Source: FEN-1088 sp031407985 (GTDB taxonomy: Bacteria; Myxococcota_A; Polyangia; Fen-1088). From it: a DNA stretch of 64,000 nucleotides. Below the pieces are notes generated by a model. The model had not been told where the DNA came from. It did no database searches and worked only from the letters and a program-made list of their open reading frames with translations. Position 1 is the stretch's first letter, and every line of letters starts with the position of its first letter. Positions 25,162-33,861 of this stretch are shown here, piece by piece. The stretch covers positions 6,804 through 70,803 of the forward strand of contig JANOJB010000238.1 in the NCBI GenBank assembly GCA_031407985.1. Reading direction: 5' to 3'. The position numbers were made by a program, and so were the translations under genes.

Positions 25162-25195
25162 GGCGCGGCGACGTCGTTGGCGCGGCGACATCGTT
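25162..25195. repeat. tandem 17-bp repeat between convergent genes
   Basis: GGCGCGGCGACGTCGTT at 25162-25178 is followed directly by GGCGCGGCGACATCGTT at 25179-25195, one mismatch. It lies between the GH8 and lectin gene stops. It has no hairpin followed by a T run, so it is not a clear terminator. Confidence 0.7.
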
Positions 25196-25196
25196 C

Positions 25197-25919
25197 TCAG
25201 GACGGAGGAACCGGCTCCGGCGCGGCCTTGCGCTTGCCCTTGCCCGCTTTCGCCTTGACCTTGCCCCCCGCGGCTGCGCCACTTGCGCCACCCTGACCTT
25301 GCTCACCCTTCCCGCCGGCCTCGACGGATGCGGCGGGTTCGACCAGCTTGAACCGCTGGTTGTCGGCGGCATGCCAGCTGAACTGGTTGACGGGCGCGCC
25401 ATTCACGACGACTCCCCCTTCGATGTCCATGACCTTGCCGCTGTGACGCGCGACCAGACGCAGAGTCCCGACGCCACCGTCGGCCAGAATCCATTGCTGA
25501 TTCGGACCTCCGTTGCAGGTGAACTGTTGTACGTGCGCGCCTTCGCCTAGCGATAGCGCCTCGACGTCCAGACACTTGTTGCTCTGAACGTTGACGAAGG
25601 TGTGATAGCCGCCTGATACAGGTGTCACCTTGAACTGTTGCGCCTTGCTGCCGTCACAGGGCGCAATCACGGCGCGAGCGTGGTCCGTAGCGTTTCCGCC
25701 CGCGAATAACACGCACTTGGCACCCGCGGGTACAAAAAGGGCGTAGGGCACATCGGCGTTGATGGTCAGTGCCGCGCGGGCGGGCTCGGGTGGCAGACTG
25801 ACCGGCGCGGGCGTGGGCGCGGGGGCGGGGGCGGGCGGGGCTTCTTCGCGCGTCACACAGGCATCCGCGCCCGCCAGCGCCAGAACCAACAGGCCGACGC
25901 GTCGAATTGTCTGGGACAT
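25197..25919 (-). CDS. ricin-type lectin (CBM13-like) lipoprotein
   Basis: 240 residues. Start ATG 25919 is chosen over ATG 25925 because GGAG stands 6 nt before it. The signal peptide ends near ALAGADAC. An Ala/Pro linker (PPAPAPAPTPAPVSLPPEPA) leads to a beta-trefoil lectin domain (about residues 50-185) with NKCLDVEALSLGEGAHVQQF, GGPNQQWILADGGVGTLRLV and SGKVMDIEGG, the Q-x-W and CLD marks of ricin B repeats. The C-terminus is Gly/Lys-rich (GGKVKAKAGKGKRKAAPEP). Probably a surface carbohydrate-binding protein; the ligand is unknown. Single gene, convergent with GH8. Confidence 0.85.
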   Translation of the reverse strand: MSQTIRRVGLLVLALAGADACVTREEAPPAPAPAPTPAPVSLPPEPARAALTINADVPYALFVPAGAKCVLFAGGNATDHARAVIAPCDGSKAQQFKVTPVSGGYHTFVNVQSNKCLDVEALSLGEGAHVQQFTCNGGPNQQWILADGGVGTLRLVARHSGKVMDIEGGVVVNGAPVNQFSWHAADNQRFKLVEPAASVEAGGKGEQGQGGASGAAAGGKVKAKAGKGKRKAAPEPVPPS

Positions 25920-26084
25920 CGCCATCTCCGGTTGAAGTAAAGAGAACCGCAGAGTGCCTTGACCATGGGCGAAGTCAAGCCGGGGGGGGCCGGACGGTAT
26001 CTACGTCACGTGCCGCAAATCGTCCCGACGCCTTATCGCTCGCGTACAGAAGGCCTGGTCCGTGCGATCGCGTAGGCTTACGGC

Positions 26085-27671
26085 ATGGTGTCGCGGAGAC
26101 CGACCACGAATGTCCTTGAACAGGCGCTGAGGCATTTCCGCGGCGAACTGACGGTGGCGGACGCCTCCGCCAAGAGCGGACTGCCGCTGGATTCCGCGCA
26201 GGACGCGCTTCGAACCCTGGCCGTCGAATGCGGCGGCCACCTGGCGGCGACTGACAAGGGCGAGCTGATCTATTCCTTCCCGAATGGGTTGGTGAGGCCG
26301 AAGGAAACGCGACTGCTTCGCCGGATCGCAACGTCCGTGGCGAAACTGGCCATGGGGGGTATCCGACTGTTGGTACGCGCGTGGGTATCGGTCGTTCTGG
26401 TCGGCTACGCGCTGGTGTTCTTGGTGATCCTGCTGGGCCTGGCGCTGCGTGGAGGAGACGACAGGGACGGCGACGTGGGGAGCGGACTGGGCACCGTACT
26501 CAGAATCATCGCGGAGGCGTTCTTCTGGACGTTTCATCCTTTTTCGGTGATGTCCATCGGCAGGGAGCCCCTGTGGATGCATCAGCAAGCCCGTCGGAAC
26601 AAGCTGCCGTTTTACGAACGGGTGAACCGGTTTGTGTTCGGTCCCCGCAAGGTGCTGCCCGACCCGCGCGAACAGGAACGGACCATCGTCGGCGAAATTC
26701 GCCGGCAAAAAGGCCGCGTCGCGCCGTCCGACATCGTGCGGGTGACCGGCATGTCCCGGCAGGAGGCCGAGCGGCTGCTGCTTCGCCTGGTGGTCGACTA
26801 TCAGGGCGACATCACCGTCAGCGACGACGGCGCCATTTTGTACAACTTCGTGGAATTGCGGACGACCACAAGCGATCGCGCGCACCCGAACGTGCCGCCG
26901 TCGCCGGTTTGGAACCACCGCGTCGAATTGGCGCCGCTGACCGGAAACAGTGGCGGCTGGAATCTGCTGTTTGTCCTCATAAACGGCTTCAATCTGGCGG
27001 CCAGTGGGGTGGCGCTGGCCAAGGGGCTGACCCTGGAAAGATTGACCGAGGTTTTCTCGCGCATGATCGCGCGCGATCCCGATCTGCTGCTGGTGCCCTT
27101 GCCTCCCATCGAGGGGATCCCGTTGGTGCTCGGCGCGATTCCATTCGCCTTTTCAGTCGCGTTGTTTGCCCTGCCGCTGGTGCGTCTTCTTTATCGGCCG
27201 CGCGAAGGCCATCGCGTGGCCCGTGAAAACGGCTGGCGAGCCGTACTTCGTCAGGTGCTGGCCACCGAGGTGCCGGGACGTCGCATGGAATACACGCCGG
27301 AAGAACTGGGCAGGGCCTGGGCAACGGCGGCGGGACGACCAGCCACCGAGATCGAGTTGCGCGCCGCGGTCCTGGACCTGGGCGGCGAGGTCGACCTGCG
27401 TGCCCACGGAACCCTGGTCTACAAGTTCGACGTTGTCTCGCGCGAGCTTGAGGCGCTGCTGACCGCGCGCGCGGGCGCCACGAACGAAGAGGCGGCGCCC
27501 GGGAAGGTCGTGTTTGCCTCAGCGGACGAAGGACATGGCATTCGTGACGACGACGGTGGGACCCGCGACGCTCCGGATGAAGGTCCACCCGCGCGACTGC
27601 TCGAAGAACCGAGGCAGCCACTTGAATTTGTCGATCAGCTTCTGGAAGAGGCCAGACGCCGGCGGAGATAG
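26085..27671 (+). CDS. membrane protein with three winged-helix-like modules, unrecognised
   Basis: 528 residues with no signal peptide. Three similar modules are visible: residues about 12-67 (LEQALRHFRGELTVADASAK ... GELIYSFP), about 198-250 (GEIRRQKGRVAPSDIVRVTG ... GAILYNF), and about 395-450 (TPEELGRAWATAAGRPATEI ... GTLVYKFD). Each has a helix-turn-helix-like core and ends with G-x-L-x-Y-x-F. Between them lie hydrophobic segments: about 100-122 (VSVVLVGYALVFLVILLGLA), about 290-305 and about 345-368 (LVLGAIPFAFSVALFALPLV). The tail is acidic and charged. It looks like an integral-membrane protein with repeated cytoplasmic nucleic-acid- or protein-binding modules. Gene stands alone; function unknown. 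Confidence 0.8.
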   Translation: MVSRRPTTNVLEQALRHFRGELTVADASAKSGLPLDSAQDALRTLAVECGGHLAATDKGELIYSFPNGLVRPKETRLLRRIATSVAKLAMGGIRLLVRAWVSVVLVGYALVFLVILLGLALRGGDDRDGDVGSGLGTVLRIIAEAFFWTFHPFSVMSIGREPLWMHQQARRNKLPFYERVNRFVFGPRKVLPDPREQERTIVGEIRRQKGRVAPSDIVRVTGMSRQEAERLLLRLVVDYQGDITVSDDGAILYNFVELRTTTSDRAHPNVPPSPVWNHRVELAPLTGNSGGWNLLFVLINGFNLAASGVALAKGLTLERLTEVFSRMIARDPDLLLVPLPPIEGIPLVLGAIPFAFSVALFALPLVRLLYRPREGHRVARENGWRAVLRQVLATEVPGRRMEYTPEELGRAWATAAGRPATEIELRAAVLDLGGEVDLRAHGTLVYKFDVVSRELEALLTARAGATNEEAAPGKVVFASADEGHGIRDDDGGTRDAPDEGPPARLLEEPRQPLEFVDQLLEEARRRRR

Positions 27672-27674
27672 GGC

Positions 27675-27710
27675 GGCATCCGGCTGTGGCATCCGGCTGT
27701 GGCATCCGGC
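27675..27710. repeat. 13-bp tandem repeat, 2.8 copies
   Basis: GGCATCCGGCTGT occurs at 27675-27687 and 27688-27700, then GGCATCCGGC at 27701-27710, between the membrane protein stop and the lipase start. Copies are identical. Confidence 0.8.
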
Positions 27711-27765
27711 GAAAACCTCGACTACTGTGGCGAGGCCAACACCTTAAGGCCGGAGAGACATCGCG

Positions 27766-28803
27766 ATGGGACGCAGACTGGTTGTGCCGGGAACCGGCGG
27801 TTGCACGTACCGACGCGCGGACACCAAGGCCCGGATTGGAACCATCGTCGACATCGCGAAGGGCGACGGCGATCAGCTGCTGTGCACACACACGCCCGGC
27901 AAACTGGCTCCCAACACAACGTCGGGGATCAGGGAGAACGGGAAAGCGATCGCCATCGAACCCTTCGACGAGCAGAGCGGTCCCTATGATCTGTTCGCCC
28001 ACGCTCAGCTTCCGTCGTACCGGTTCTTCAACTACGACTGGCGACTGGACATCCGCCAAAGCGGGCAGATGTTCTGGGATTTTCTGCAATCCCAAAAAGA
28101 TCAGGGCGAACCGTGGGACGTCGTTTGTCATTCCCAGGGCGGGCTGATCCTGCTGTGGGCAGCCAAGCTGGCTGTTCGATCGGGCGTCAAGTTCGGCGCT
28201 TACGTTCGCAAGGTGGTGATGGCGGGGGTTCCCATCTACGGCACCGTCAACGCCGTCGAAGGGCTTCTGGTCGGCGCCGACGCCTTCGTGGGCGCGCACG
28301 TCGACAAAAGCGTCGTCCGGTCCTGGCCGTCGATCTACATGATGATGCCCCAGTGGGATGTCGGGCTGCCCCTGCCAGGGGCACAGATGTTTCTGAACGC
28401 GGCCTGGGACGACGCCGATCTGCTGCCGAAGCAGGGCGAAGTCTTCGATCCGTCGCGACACGTCGACACCGCGCTGCTGGCACGCGCGCGCGAATGGAAG
28501 AACGAACGCGCCACCAACTGGTTGGAACCGCTACGCGACACCAAGGGCCTGCAATTCATCTTCGGCGAAAACCGACGCGTCAGGGCCCAGATCCCCCATT
28601 TCCCCTCGTTGCCCGACGACAGCCAGGCCGACGGCAAGGTGATCGTGCGTGGGGACTCCTTGGTGCCACTCGACACCACGTGGACGATGCTGCCGAACTG
28701 GGTGCAGCGGGAATCGACCGCATTCATGGTCCCGTGCGAATCGCACATGCTGCTTTGCAACGAACGTCCGGTGTTCGACAAATGCGAATCATTCTTCGCC
28801 TAA
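27766..28803 (+). CDS. alpha/beta-hydrolase, LCAT-like lipase or acyltransferase
   Basis: 345 residues without an obvious signal peptide. The nucleophile elbow is WDVVCHSQGGLILLWAAK (S-x-G-G form of GxSxG with Cys in place of the first Gly, about residue 122). An early oxyanion-like VPGTGG stands at residues 7-12, GDSLVPLDTTW (about 300) resembles the LCAT GDGTVP motif near the acid residue, and ESHMLLC (about 325) supplies a C-terminal His. It probably hydrolyses or transfers acyl groups of lipids. GGAGAG lies about 8 nt before ATG 27766. Its last 22 nt overlap the next gene in another frame. Confidence 0.82.
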   Translation: MGRRLVVPGTGGCTYRRADTKARIGTIVDIAKGDGDQLLCTHTPGKLAPNTTSGIRENGKAIAIEPFDEQSGPYDLFAHAQLPSYRFFNYDWRLDIRQSGQMFWDFLQSQKDQGEPWDVVCHSQGGLILLWAAKLAVRSGVKFGAYVRKVVMAGVPIYGTVNAVEGLLVGADAFVGAHVDKSVVRSWPSIYMMMPQWDVGLPLPGAQMFLNAAWDDADLLPKQGEVFDPSRHVDTALLARAREWKNERATNWLEPLRDTKGLQFIFGENRRVRAQIPHFPSLPDDSQADGKVIVRGDSLVPLDTTWTMLPNWVQRESTAFMVPCESHMLLCNERPVFDKCESFFA

Positions 28804-29957
28804 CGGTTGGCCTAACGCTTGGCCTACCTTTTGGCCTGGCCTATCGCCTGGCGGTCGTCGCGGCGCTGCTGATGTGCCACCCCGGCGTGGGCGGGGCGGC
28901 CGGCGAACCGCCACCGCCTTCGTTCCAGGACGTCGACGGTGACGGCAAGAACAACGATGCCGACAACTGTCCGTGCGCGCCGAATTCCGATCAGAAGGAT
29001 ACCGACGGCGACCAGATCGGCGACGCCTGCGATGGGTCGCCCGCCACCGCCGCGCGACCGTCGGGCCAGGTGTCGGCGAACCAGGACAGCGACAGCGACG
29101 GCGTCGCGGATCGGGTGGACAACTGCCCCGAGCAATCGAACCCCAACCAGGCCGACGCGGATCGCGACGGGGTGGGCGACAGTTGCGACAACTGTCTGTG
29201 CCGATCGAATCCGATCCACACCCCCGATCGCCGTCAACCCGACGGCGACAACGACGGGGTGGGCGACGTTTGCGACGTCTGCCCCGCGGCTCCAAACACA
29301 ACCCAGGATGTTGGTCCCGATGGGGCCGGCGCGATCTGTCCCGATGCCCGCGTCACCGCATGGGAAACCGTGTCCCGCGAACCGCGCGATCACATTCAGA
29401 TTTTTTTGCGCCCCTTGTATGCGATCTGGTGGGGCAAGGATCTGCCGACCCGGGGCACAAGCACGGCCGGAATCAACCTGTACGCCAGCGGCAGCATCGA
29501 CACGTGGCGGTACCGCCGGGGTGACATTCCCGGGGCGGTGGCGCAACCCTGGTTCGCGGAGCCGCCGTCGTGGTACTGGCGGGCCGGCGTTTTCGTGGAT
29601 CCACGCGTGACGGACGTCGCGACCGCCGGACCGGTTGTCGGTGCGGACTACCGGCCGCTGAATTCGGATCGCTGGATGAACCACCCGCTGCTGCGCCTGC
29701 TGACCGTCGGAGCGCAAGCGCATTTCTTCTATGCGTACGATTTTGCCCGCGGCGCTGGCAGCAGGGCCGACCTGGGACTGGGGGTGAAGCTGGCCGCGTT
29801 CGATGTGCTGTCGGTGGTACCGTTCGTCCAGTTGAATCTAAGGGACAGCGCCGCCGTCAGCAGCGGCGCGATCGTGCTGTTCGACCTGAAGGTGCTGGAG
29901 CAACTTGGCGTCAAGGATCGCGTCCCGTTCGTCCGCAAGCTCCTGTGGACGGATTGA
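28782..29957 (+). CDS. TSP type-3 repeat protein with C-terminal beta-barrel-like region
   Basis: 391 residues from ATG 28782, inside the end of the lipase gene. A signal-like segment with a Leu/Gly repeat (LTVGLTLGLPFGLAYRLAVV) is followed by Ca2+-binding thrombospondin type-3 repeats (DVDGDGKNNDADNCP, DTDGDQIGDACD, DSDSDGVADRVDNCP, DADRDGVGDSCDNC, DGDNDGVGDVCDVCP; residues about 48-170). The remaining 220 residues (SREPRDHIQIFLRPLYAIWW onward) have alternating aromatic and polar residues like an outer-membrane barrel. The arrangement resembles OmpA-type outer-membrane proteins with TSP3 linkers, but the order is reversed. Tight overlap suggests it works with the lipase. Confidence 0.75.
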   Translation: MRIILRLTVGLTLGLPFGLAYRLAVVAALLMCHPGVGGAAGEPPPPSFQDVDGDGKNNDADNCPCAPNSDQKDTDGDQIGDACDGSPATAARPSGQVSANQDSDSDGVADRVDNCPEQSNPNQADADRDGVGDSCDNCLCRSNPIHTPDRRQPDGDNDGVGDVCDVCPAAPNTTQDVGPDGAGAICPDARVTAWETVSREPRDHIQIFLRPLYAIWWGKDLPTRGTSTAGINLYASGSIDTWRYRRGDIPGAVAQPWFAEPPSWYWRAGVFVDPRVTDVATAGPVVGADYRPLNSDRWMNHPLLRLLTVGAQAHFFYAYDFARGAGSRADLGLGVKLAAFDVLSVVPFVQLNLRDSAAVSSGAIVLFDLKVLEQLGVKDRVPFVRKLLWTD

Positions 29958-29983
29958 GGTAGGCTCCCGCCCCGGTTCGACAC

Positions 29984-31348
29984 GTGGGAAACCTGATCAG
30001 CCGAAGCGCAACGGTCTTGGCCCTAACGTGGGCCCCGCTGGCGACGGCGTTTGCGTGGTCGCCACCGCCGACCGCCGCGGCGGGAGCGACGCGACCATCG
30101 ACACCGGCGGCGTGGACGCCCAACCCAGCATCGAATGAACCATCGGCGGCCGGGTCAGCGTCCGCTCCTGTCCCGGGCCAGCCGTCTGTGCTGGGACAGA
30201 CTTCGGCCGCAATCCTGCTGGCCGGCGCTGATGCCGCCACCGACGCGGGGGATCTGAAGTTTGCGGGTCTTCTGTACGACCGGGTGACGCGCGAGTTCCC
30301 GGATTCGGCCGAGGCGGTTCACGCAAGGCGGGCCCTGAAGATCATCGCCGCCCGTCGTCGCCAGCCGCAGATCCCATCGGCAACGCCGGTGCCCCCACCA
30401 GGCGAGATCCCGACCAAGCCCGGCGATGAGGTCGTGATCCGGCATGAACCCTATTCCATCCGCACGACCGAGCGCCTGCGCCTGACGACATGGGAGAAGC
30501 TGGATTTCGGCGTGACATCGTTTTTGTACGGGATGTCGGTCGGATTTTCGTACGCGATAGGTGCGAACGACATCGGCAGTGCAACGATGCCAATTGCGTT
30601 GGGCGCGCTGGCTTACACACTGGGCGCCGTCGTCTACCTGCGCACGGCGGATCCCGACCGGGGGGATTTACCGCTGGCCCTGGCCATCACGTCGTATATC
30701 CCCACGACCACGCTGCTTTTGGCCAACATCGCGTACGACAATCCCGACGAGGAAAAGACCTCGCTGGCGGTCGTCGGGGCGGGATTGATTTCGATACCGA
30801 TCGCGATCGCGGCCACCGCGAAACTGGATCTGGATCCGGGTGACACGCAGTTGGTGCGTGACGCCGGATACTGGGGGTTGGTACTGGGCACCGCGGGTAC
30901 CATGGCGTTTGGCGGCAGCACGGTCTCGTTTGGTGCGGGATTCGAGTCCTACCAAAGTCCATCGGCGCGCGCTGTCGCCGGCATGGGCATGGTCGGTATG
31001 TACGGTGGCCTAGGCCTGGGCATTTTGGCGGCAACCCAGTCAGAGGTATCTCTGGAACGCGTCCGGGTCACCACCTGGGGCGGTTACGGCGGCGGAGTCC
31101 TGGGGACGCTGATGGGCCTGGGCCTCGACTCCAACAGCGAGGAAAGCGTGTACCGCGGACTGACGATCGGGGCGTTGGCCGGACTGATCATCACGTTCGC
31201 TTCCACGGGCAGCTTGGACGGGATCCCGGCGGACGACGCGCCCGCCAGGCGCGCGGCTGGACCGCGCCTGACACCGACGCTGCTGCCCATGGCCGGCGCC
31301 AACGGTCGATCGCTGCCCATGTTCGGGTTCGCCGGCGCCCTGCCCTAG
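29984..31348 (+). CDS. exported membrane protein, unrecognised
   Basis: 454 residues from GTG 29984. An N-terminal signal-like segment (TVLALTWAPLATAFAW) precedes an Ala/Pro/Ser-rich stretch (residues about 28-75). A short TPR-like helix pair follows (DAGDLKFAGLLYDRVTREFP). The region 170-430 holds at least six hydrophobic Gly/Ala-rich segments (FLYGMSVGFSYAIGANDIGS; MPIALGALAYTLGAVVYL; GYWGLVLGTAGTMAFGGSTV; TIGALAGLIITFAS). No family recognised. It follows the TSP3 gene by 26 nt and could share its transcript. Confidence 0.7.
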   Translation: MGNLISRSATVLALTWAPLATAFAWSPPPTAAAGATRPSTPAAWTPNPASNEPSAAGSASAPVPGQPSVLGQTSAAILLAGADAATDAGDLKFAGLLYDRVTREFPDSAEAVHARRALKIIAARRRQPQIPSATPVPPPGEIPTKPGDEVVIRHEPYSIRTTERLRLTTWEKLDFGVTSFLYGMSVGFSYAIGANDIGSATMPIALGALAYTLGAVVYLRTADPDRGDLPLALAITSYIPTTTLLLANIAYDNPDEEKTSLAVVGAGLISIPIAIAATAKLDLDPGDTQLVRDAGYWGLVLGTAGTMAFGGSTVSFGAGFESYQSPSARAVAGMGMVGMYGGLGLGILAATQSEVSLERVRVTTWGGYGGGVLGTLMGLGLDSNSEESVYRGLTIGALAGLIITFASTGSLDGIPADDAPARRAAGPRLTPTLLPMAGANGRSLPMFGFAGALP

Positions 31349-31371
31349 TGAGTTCCCAGACCGGTTACCCC

Positions 31372-31401
31372 TTGTAACGGAACTGCGACCGTTCCTATCA
31401 T
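31372..31401 (+). promoter_or_regulatory. promoter candidate for the Gly-rich lipoprotein, leaderless type
   Basis: TTGTAA (31372-31377) and TATCAT (31396-31401) are spaced 18 nt. The ATG at 31408 begins 6 nt after the -10 box. Small inverted repeats occupy the region (GTTAC/GTAAC; GGAAC at 31379-31383 facing GTTCC). Confidence 0.5.
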
Positions 31402-31407
31402 CCGGCC

Positions 31408-32451
31408 ATGGCGTTGCACCCTCGTCTGGTTGTTCATCTCTGGCTCGGTTTTAGTCTGGGCCTTGGTCTAGCAGGCTGCGTGAAGGACAGCACCGGCGCC
31501 AACGGCACCGGCGGTGGTTCGGCGTCGGGCGGAACATCAGCAAGCGGCGGCAGCACGGGAACCGGTGGCAGAACCGCGACCGGTGGCACAACGGGAAGCG
31601 GCGGCGCGACGGGAACCGGCGGCGCGACGGGAACCGGCGGCGCGACGGGCACCGGTGGCGCCGGCACGGGGGGTGCCACCGGCACGGGCGGCAGCAACGG
31701 CTCCGGCGGTACAACAGCGACCGGCGGTCGCGCGGGTGGTGGTGGTGGATCGGGTACGGGTGGTGCCGGCACGGGTGGCGCCGGACCGTGCGGCGGCTTT
31801 CCGTTTTGCGACGATTTCGAGGCGGGAACCAGCGGACAGGCGCCCGACGCCCTGAAGTGGACCATCGACCTTCTGGGCGGCAACGGCACGGTGCGGGTGG
31901 ACGGGACCGTCGGGCACAACAGCAGCAAGTCGTTGCAGGTGAACAACACCTCGTTTCACACGATGGCCATGGTCAAGGGTGCGCCGGTCTTCCCGTTGCC
32001 GGGCGGCGTGCTTGCGGGGCGGGCCTACGTCCGCATCGCGGGCGCCATGCCCACGGGCCACGTGATCTGGATCGAAGCCGGCGCGGTGGCGAACGACACG
32101 TTTGAAACGCGCTTCGGCGCGAACATCGGGGCGCTGGATATCAACCGCTGGCCCGGCGACACCGAACAACGCGCCCCCGCCGCGAAACTGGGCGCCGGCA
32201 CCTGGCACTGCATCGAGTTCGTGTTCGATCGGAACCTGCACGACGCACGCATCTGGATGGACAACGTCGAACTGACCGACCTGCACGTCACCAACTGGGT
32301 CGCGCCGATGCAACAGAACGGCAACAACAGCACCCCGATCCCGAACTGGACACCCGACTATCAAGCCGTTCGCTTCGGCTGGGAGCTGGGATCAGGCCAG
32401 ATCTGGTACGACGACGTGGTACTGGGCCACGCCCGCATCGGTTGCCAGTAA
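31408..32451 (+). CDS. Gly-rich-linker lipoprotein with a beta-sandwich domain
   Basis: 347 residues. Signal MALHPRLVVHLWLGFSLGLG leads to lipobox LAGC. Residues about 30-125 are Gly/Thr/Ser repeats (GTGG, ATGG units), a flexible surface stalk. The C-terminal 220 residues start with CGGFPFCDDFEAGTSGQAP and contain WTIDLLGGNGTVRVDG, GTWHCIEFVFDRNLHDARIW and SGQIWYDDVVLGHARIGC, a concanavalin A-like jelly-roll layout seen in polysaccharide-binding or lyase-like proteins. No catalytic residues could be assigned. Downstream GH17 gene is 14 nt away. Confidence 0.8.
   Translation: MALHPRLVVHLWLGFSLGLGLAGCVKDSTGANGTGGGSASGGTSASGGSTGTGGRTATGGTTGSGGATGTGGATGTGGATGTGGAGTGGATGTGGSNGSGGTTATGGRAGGGGGSGTGGAGTGGAGPCGGFPFCDDFEAGTSGQAPDALKWTIDLLGGNGTVRVDGTVGHNSSKSLQVNNTSFHTMAMVKGAPVFPLPGGVLAGRAYVRIAGAMPTGHVIWIEAGAVANDTFETRFGANIGALDINRWPGDTEQRAPAAKLGAGTWHCIEFVFDRNLHDARIWMDNVELTDLHVTNWVAPMQQNGNNSTPIPNWTPDYQAVRFGWELGSGQIWYDDVVLGHARIGCQ
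31500..31790. repeat. low-complexity Gly/Thr codon repeats
   Basis: Near-identical 12-18 bp units of the type GGAACCGGCGGCGCGACG are repeated in tandem and code for the spacer of the lipoprotein. Similar DNA is found at about 34590-34990 and, on the other strand, at about 38200-38590. Confidence 0.8.
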
Positions 32452-32465
32452 CACGTGGCTGGTCC

Positions 32466-33821
32466 ATGCGACGCGCGATCGTCCTACTTCTGATCGGCGC
32501 GTGCGCAAGCAATCCCGGCACCGGTGGTGATTCCGGCGCCGGCGGCAATCCCGGCACCGGCGGCAATCCGTTGGACGGCGGCAGCATGTCCGATGTTGGC
32601 GGCGATCTTCCCGACGCATCCGTGGATGCGACAACCGCCTGCATCCTGCACGGCTCCGCCGTCGGCCTGTACCTGGACGGCCAAAGCGCCGGGCAGGTGA
32701 TCCCGGCTGACCAGGCTCGCGCCCGCATTCGTCTGGTGTCGCCCTACACCACCTGGTTGCGCCTGTATTCGTCACTGGGGGGACATGCGGAGGCCGCCTG
32801 TTTCGCCAAGAACGAATTCGGAAGAAAGATCGCGCTCACCGCGTGGTTGGGCCGGGATGCCGCCGCGAACGAACGCGAGATCCTGGCGCTGATCGCAGCC
32901 GCGAACATGGGTTGCGTCGACATCGCCATCGTCGGCAGCGAAACCCTGTTGCGGCAGGATCAGACGCCGGCCGCGCTGATCGCGTTGTTGCGTCGGGTGA
33001 AGGCTGCCGTTCCAACCGCGGTGCAGGTCGCGACCGGCGACGTCTACGATCGCCTGACCGCCGAGGTCATCGCGGCCGAAGACGTGGTGCTGGCCCATGT
33101 GTATCCGTTCTGGGAGAACGTCCCCGCGCGCTACGCGCTGGCGTCGCTTCATGCGCGCTACGTCGAAACGAAAGCGCGGGCTGCTGGCAAGACCGTGATT
33201 GTCGCCGAGACGGGTTGGCCAAGCGCCGGGCGCGCGGATGCCACGCCCGAGAACGCCGCCACATACCTGGTCCAGTTCACATCGTGGGCACGGGCCGGCG
33301 GCGTCGGATACTTCTATTTTTCGGCTTTCGATGAGGCGTGGAAGACCAACGAAGGAGCCGTGGGACCGCATTGGGGGTATCTGACGTCGGGTGGCGCTGA
33401 AAAACCGGGGGCGGACCGCACGCTGGAACGCTGCGAAACCACCGACGATGTGTGGTCCGGCACCGCGCTCGTTGGTGGTACCGGCGCCCCTGGCATTGTG
33501 TTGACCAGCGTTCCACCGCTGGGGTCCAGCCTGCCGCTGGAGGGTCGCGTTGAACATGTGCGGCCCAGCGACCACCGGATCGCGGTGTACATCTTCGTCG
33601 GTGGCGGTTGGTGGACCAAGCCCACCACCCAAACGCCCGCTTCGCCAATCTGGCCCGACGGAACGTTCCAAATCCCCGTCGCAACCGGCGGCAGCGACGC
33701 ACAGGCCACGGAGATCCGCTCGTACTTGATCCCGGCGGGCATGGCGCCACCGTTGCTGACCGGCGCGGCCACGCTTCCGGCGACGCTCGCGCCTTATCCG
33801 TCCGCACAAGCATCACGCTGA
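32466..33821 (+). CDS. GH17-like beta-glucanase lipoprotein
   Basis: 451 residues from ATG 32466 (an in-frame ATG at 32442 would put the signal peptide out of place). Signal MRRAIVLLLIGAC ends in a lipobox, then a short Gly-rich spacer. A TIM-barrel of glycoside hydrolase family 17 follows: GLYLDGQSAGQVIP near the start, the acid/base region DIAIVGSETLLRQDQTPA (the Glu of the VGNE-like motif), HVYPFWENVPA, and the nucleophile region VIVAETGWPSAGRADATPEN. Family members cleave beta-1,3- or 1,3-1,4-glucans. The final about 120 residues (PPLGSSLPLEGRVEHVRPSD) form an extra beta-rich domain. Likely acts on fungal or plant glucan. Confidence 0.85.
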   Translation: MRRAIVLLLIGACASNPGTGGDSGAGGNPGTGGNPLDGGSMSDVGGDLPDASVDATTACILHGSAVGLYLDGQSAGQVIPADQARARIRLVSPYTTWLRLYSSLGGHAEAACFAKNEFGRKIALTAWLGRDAAANEREILALIAAANMGCVDIAIVGSETLLRQDQTPAALIALLRRVKAAVPTAVQVATGDVYDRLTAEVIAAEDVVLAHVYPFWENVPARYALASLHARYVETKARAAGKTVIVAETGWPSAGRADATPENAATYLVQFTSWARAGGVGYFYFSAFDEAWKTNEGAVGPHWGYLTSGGAEKPGADRTLERCETTDDVWSGTALVGGTGAPGIVLTSVPPLGSSLPLEGRVEHVRPSDHRIAVYIFVGGGWWTKPTTQTPASPIWPDGTFQIPVATGGSDAQATEIRSYLIPAGMAPPLLTGAATLPATLAPYPSAQASR

Positions 33822-33861
33822 GGGGGTGGTATCTCCCGACGGCGTGTCTTGCACGCGCCGA

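Noticed and set aside
26989..28461. Minus-strand frame of 490 residues
   Set aside because: Antisense to the module-repeat membrane protein and the lipase; no recognisable domain.
31500..31790. CRISPR-like tandem repeats
   Set aside because: Units are codon repeats for a Gly/Thr stalk within a gene, with no unique spacers.
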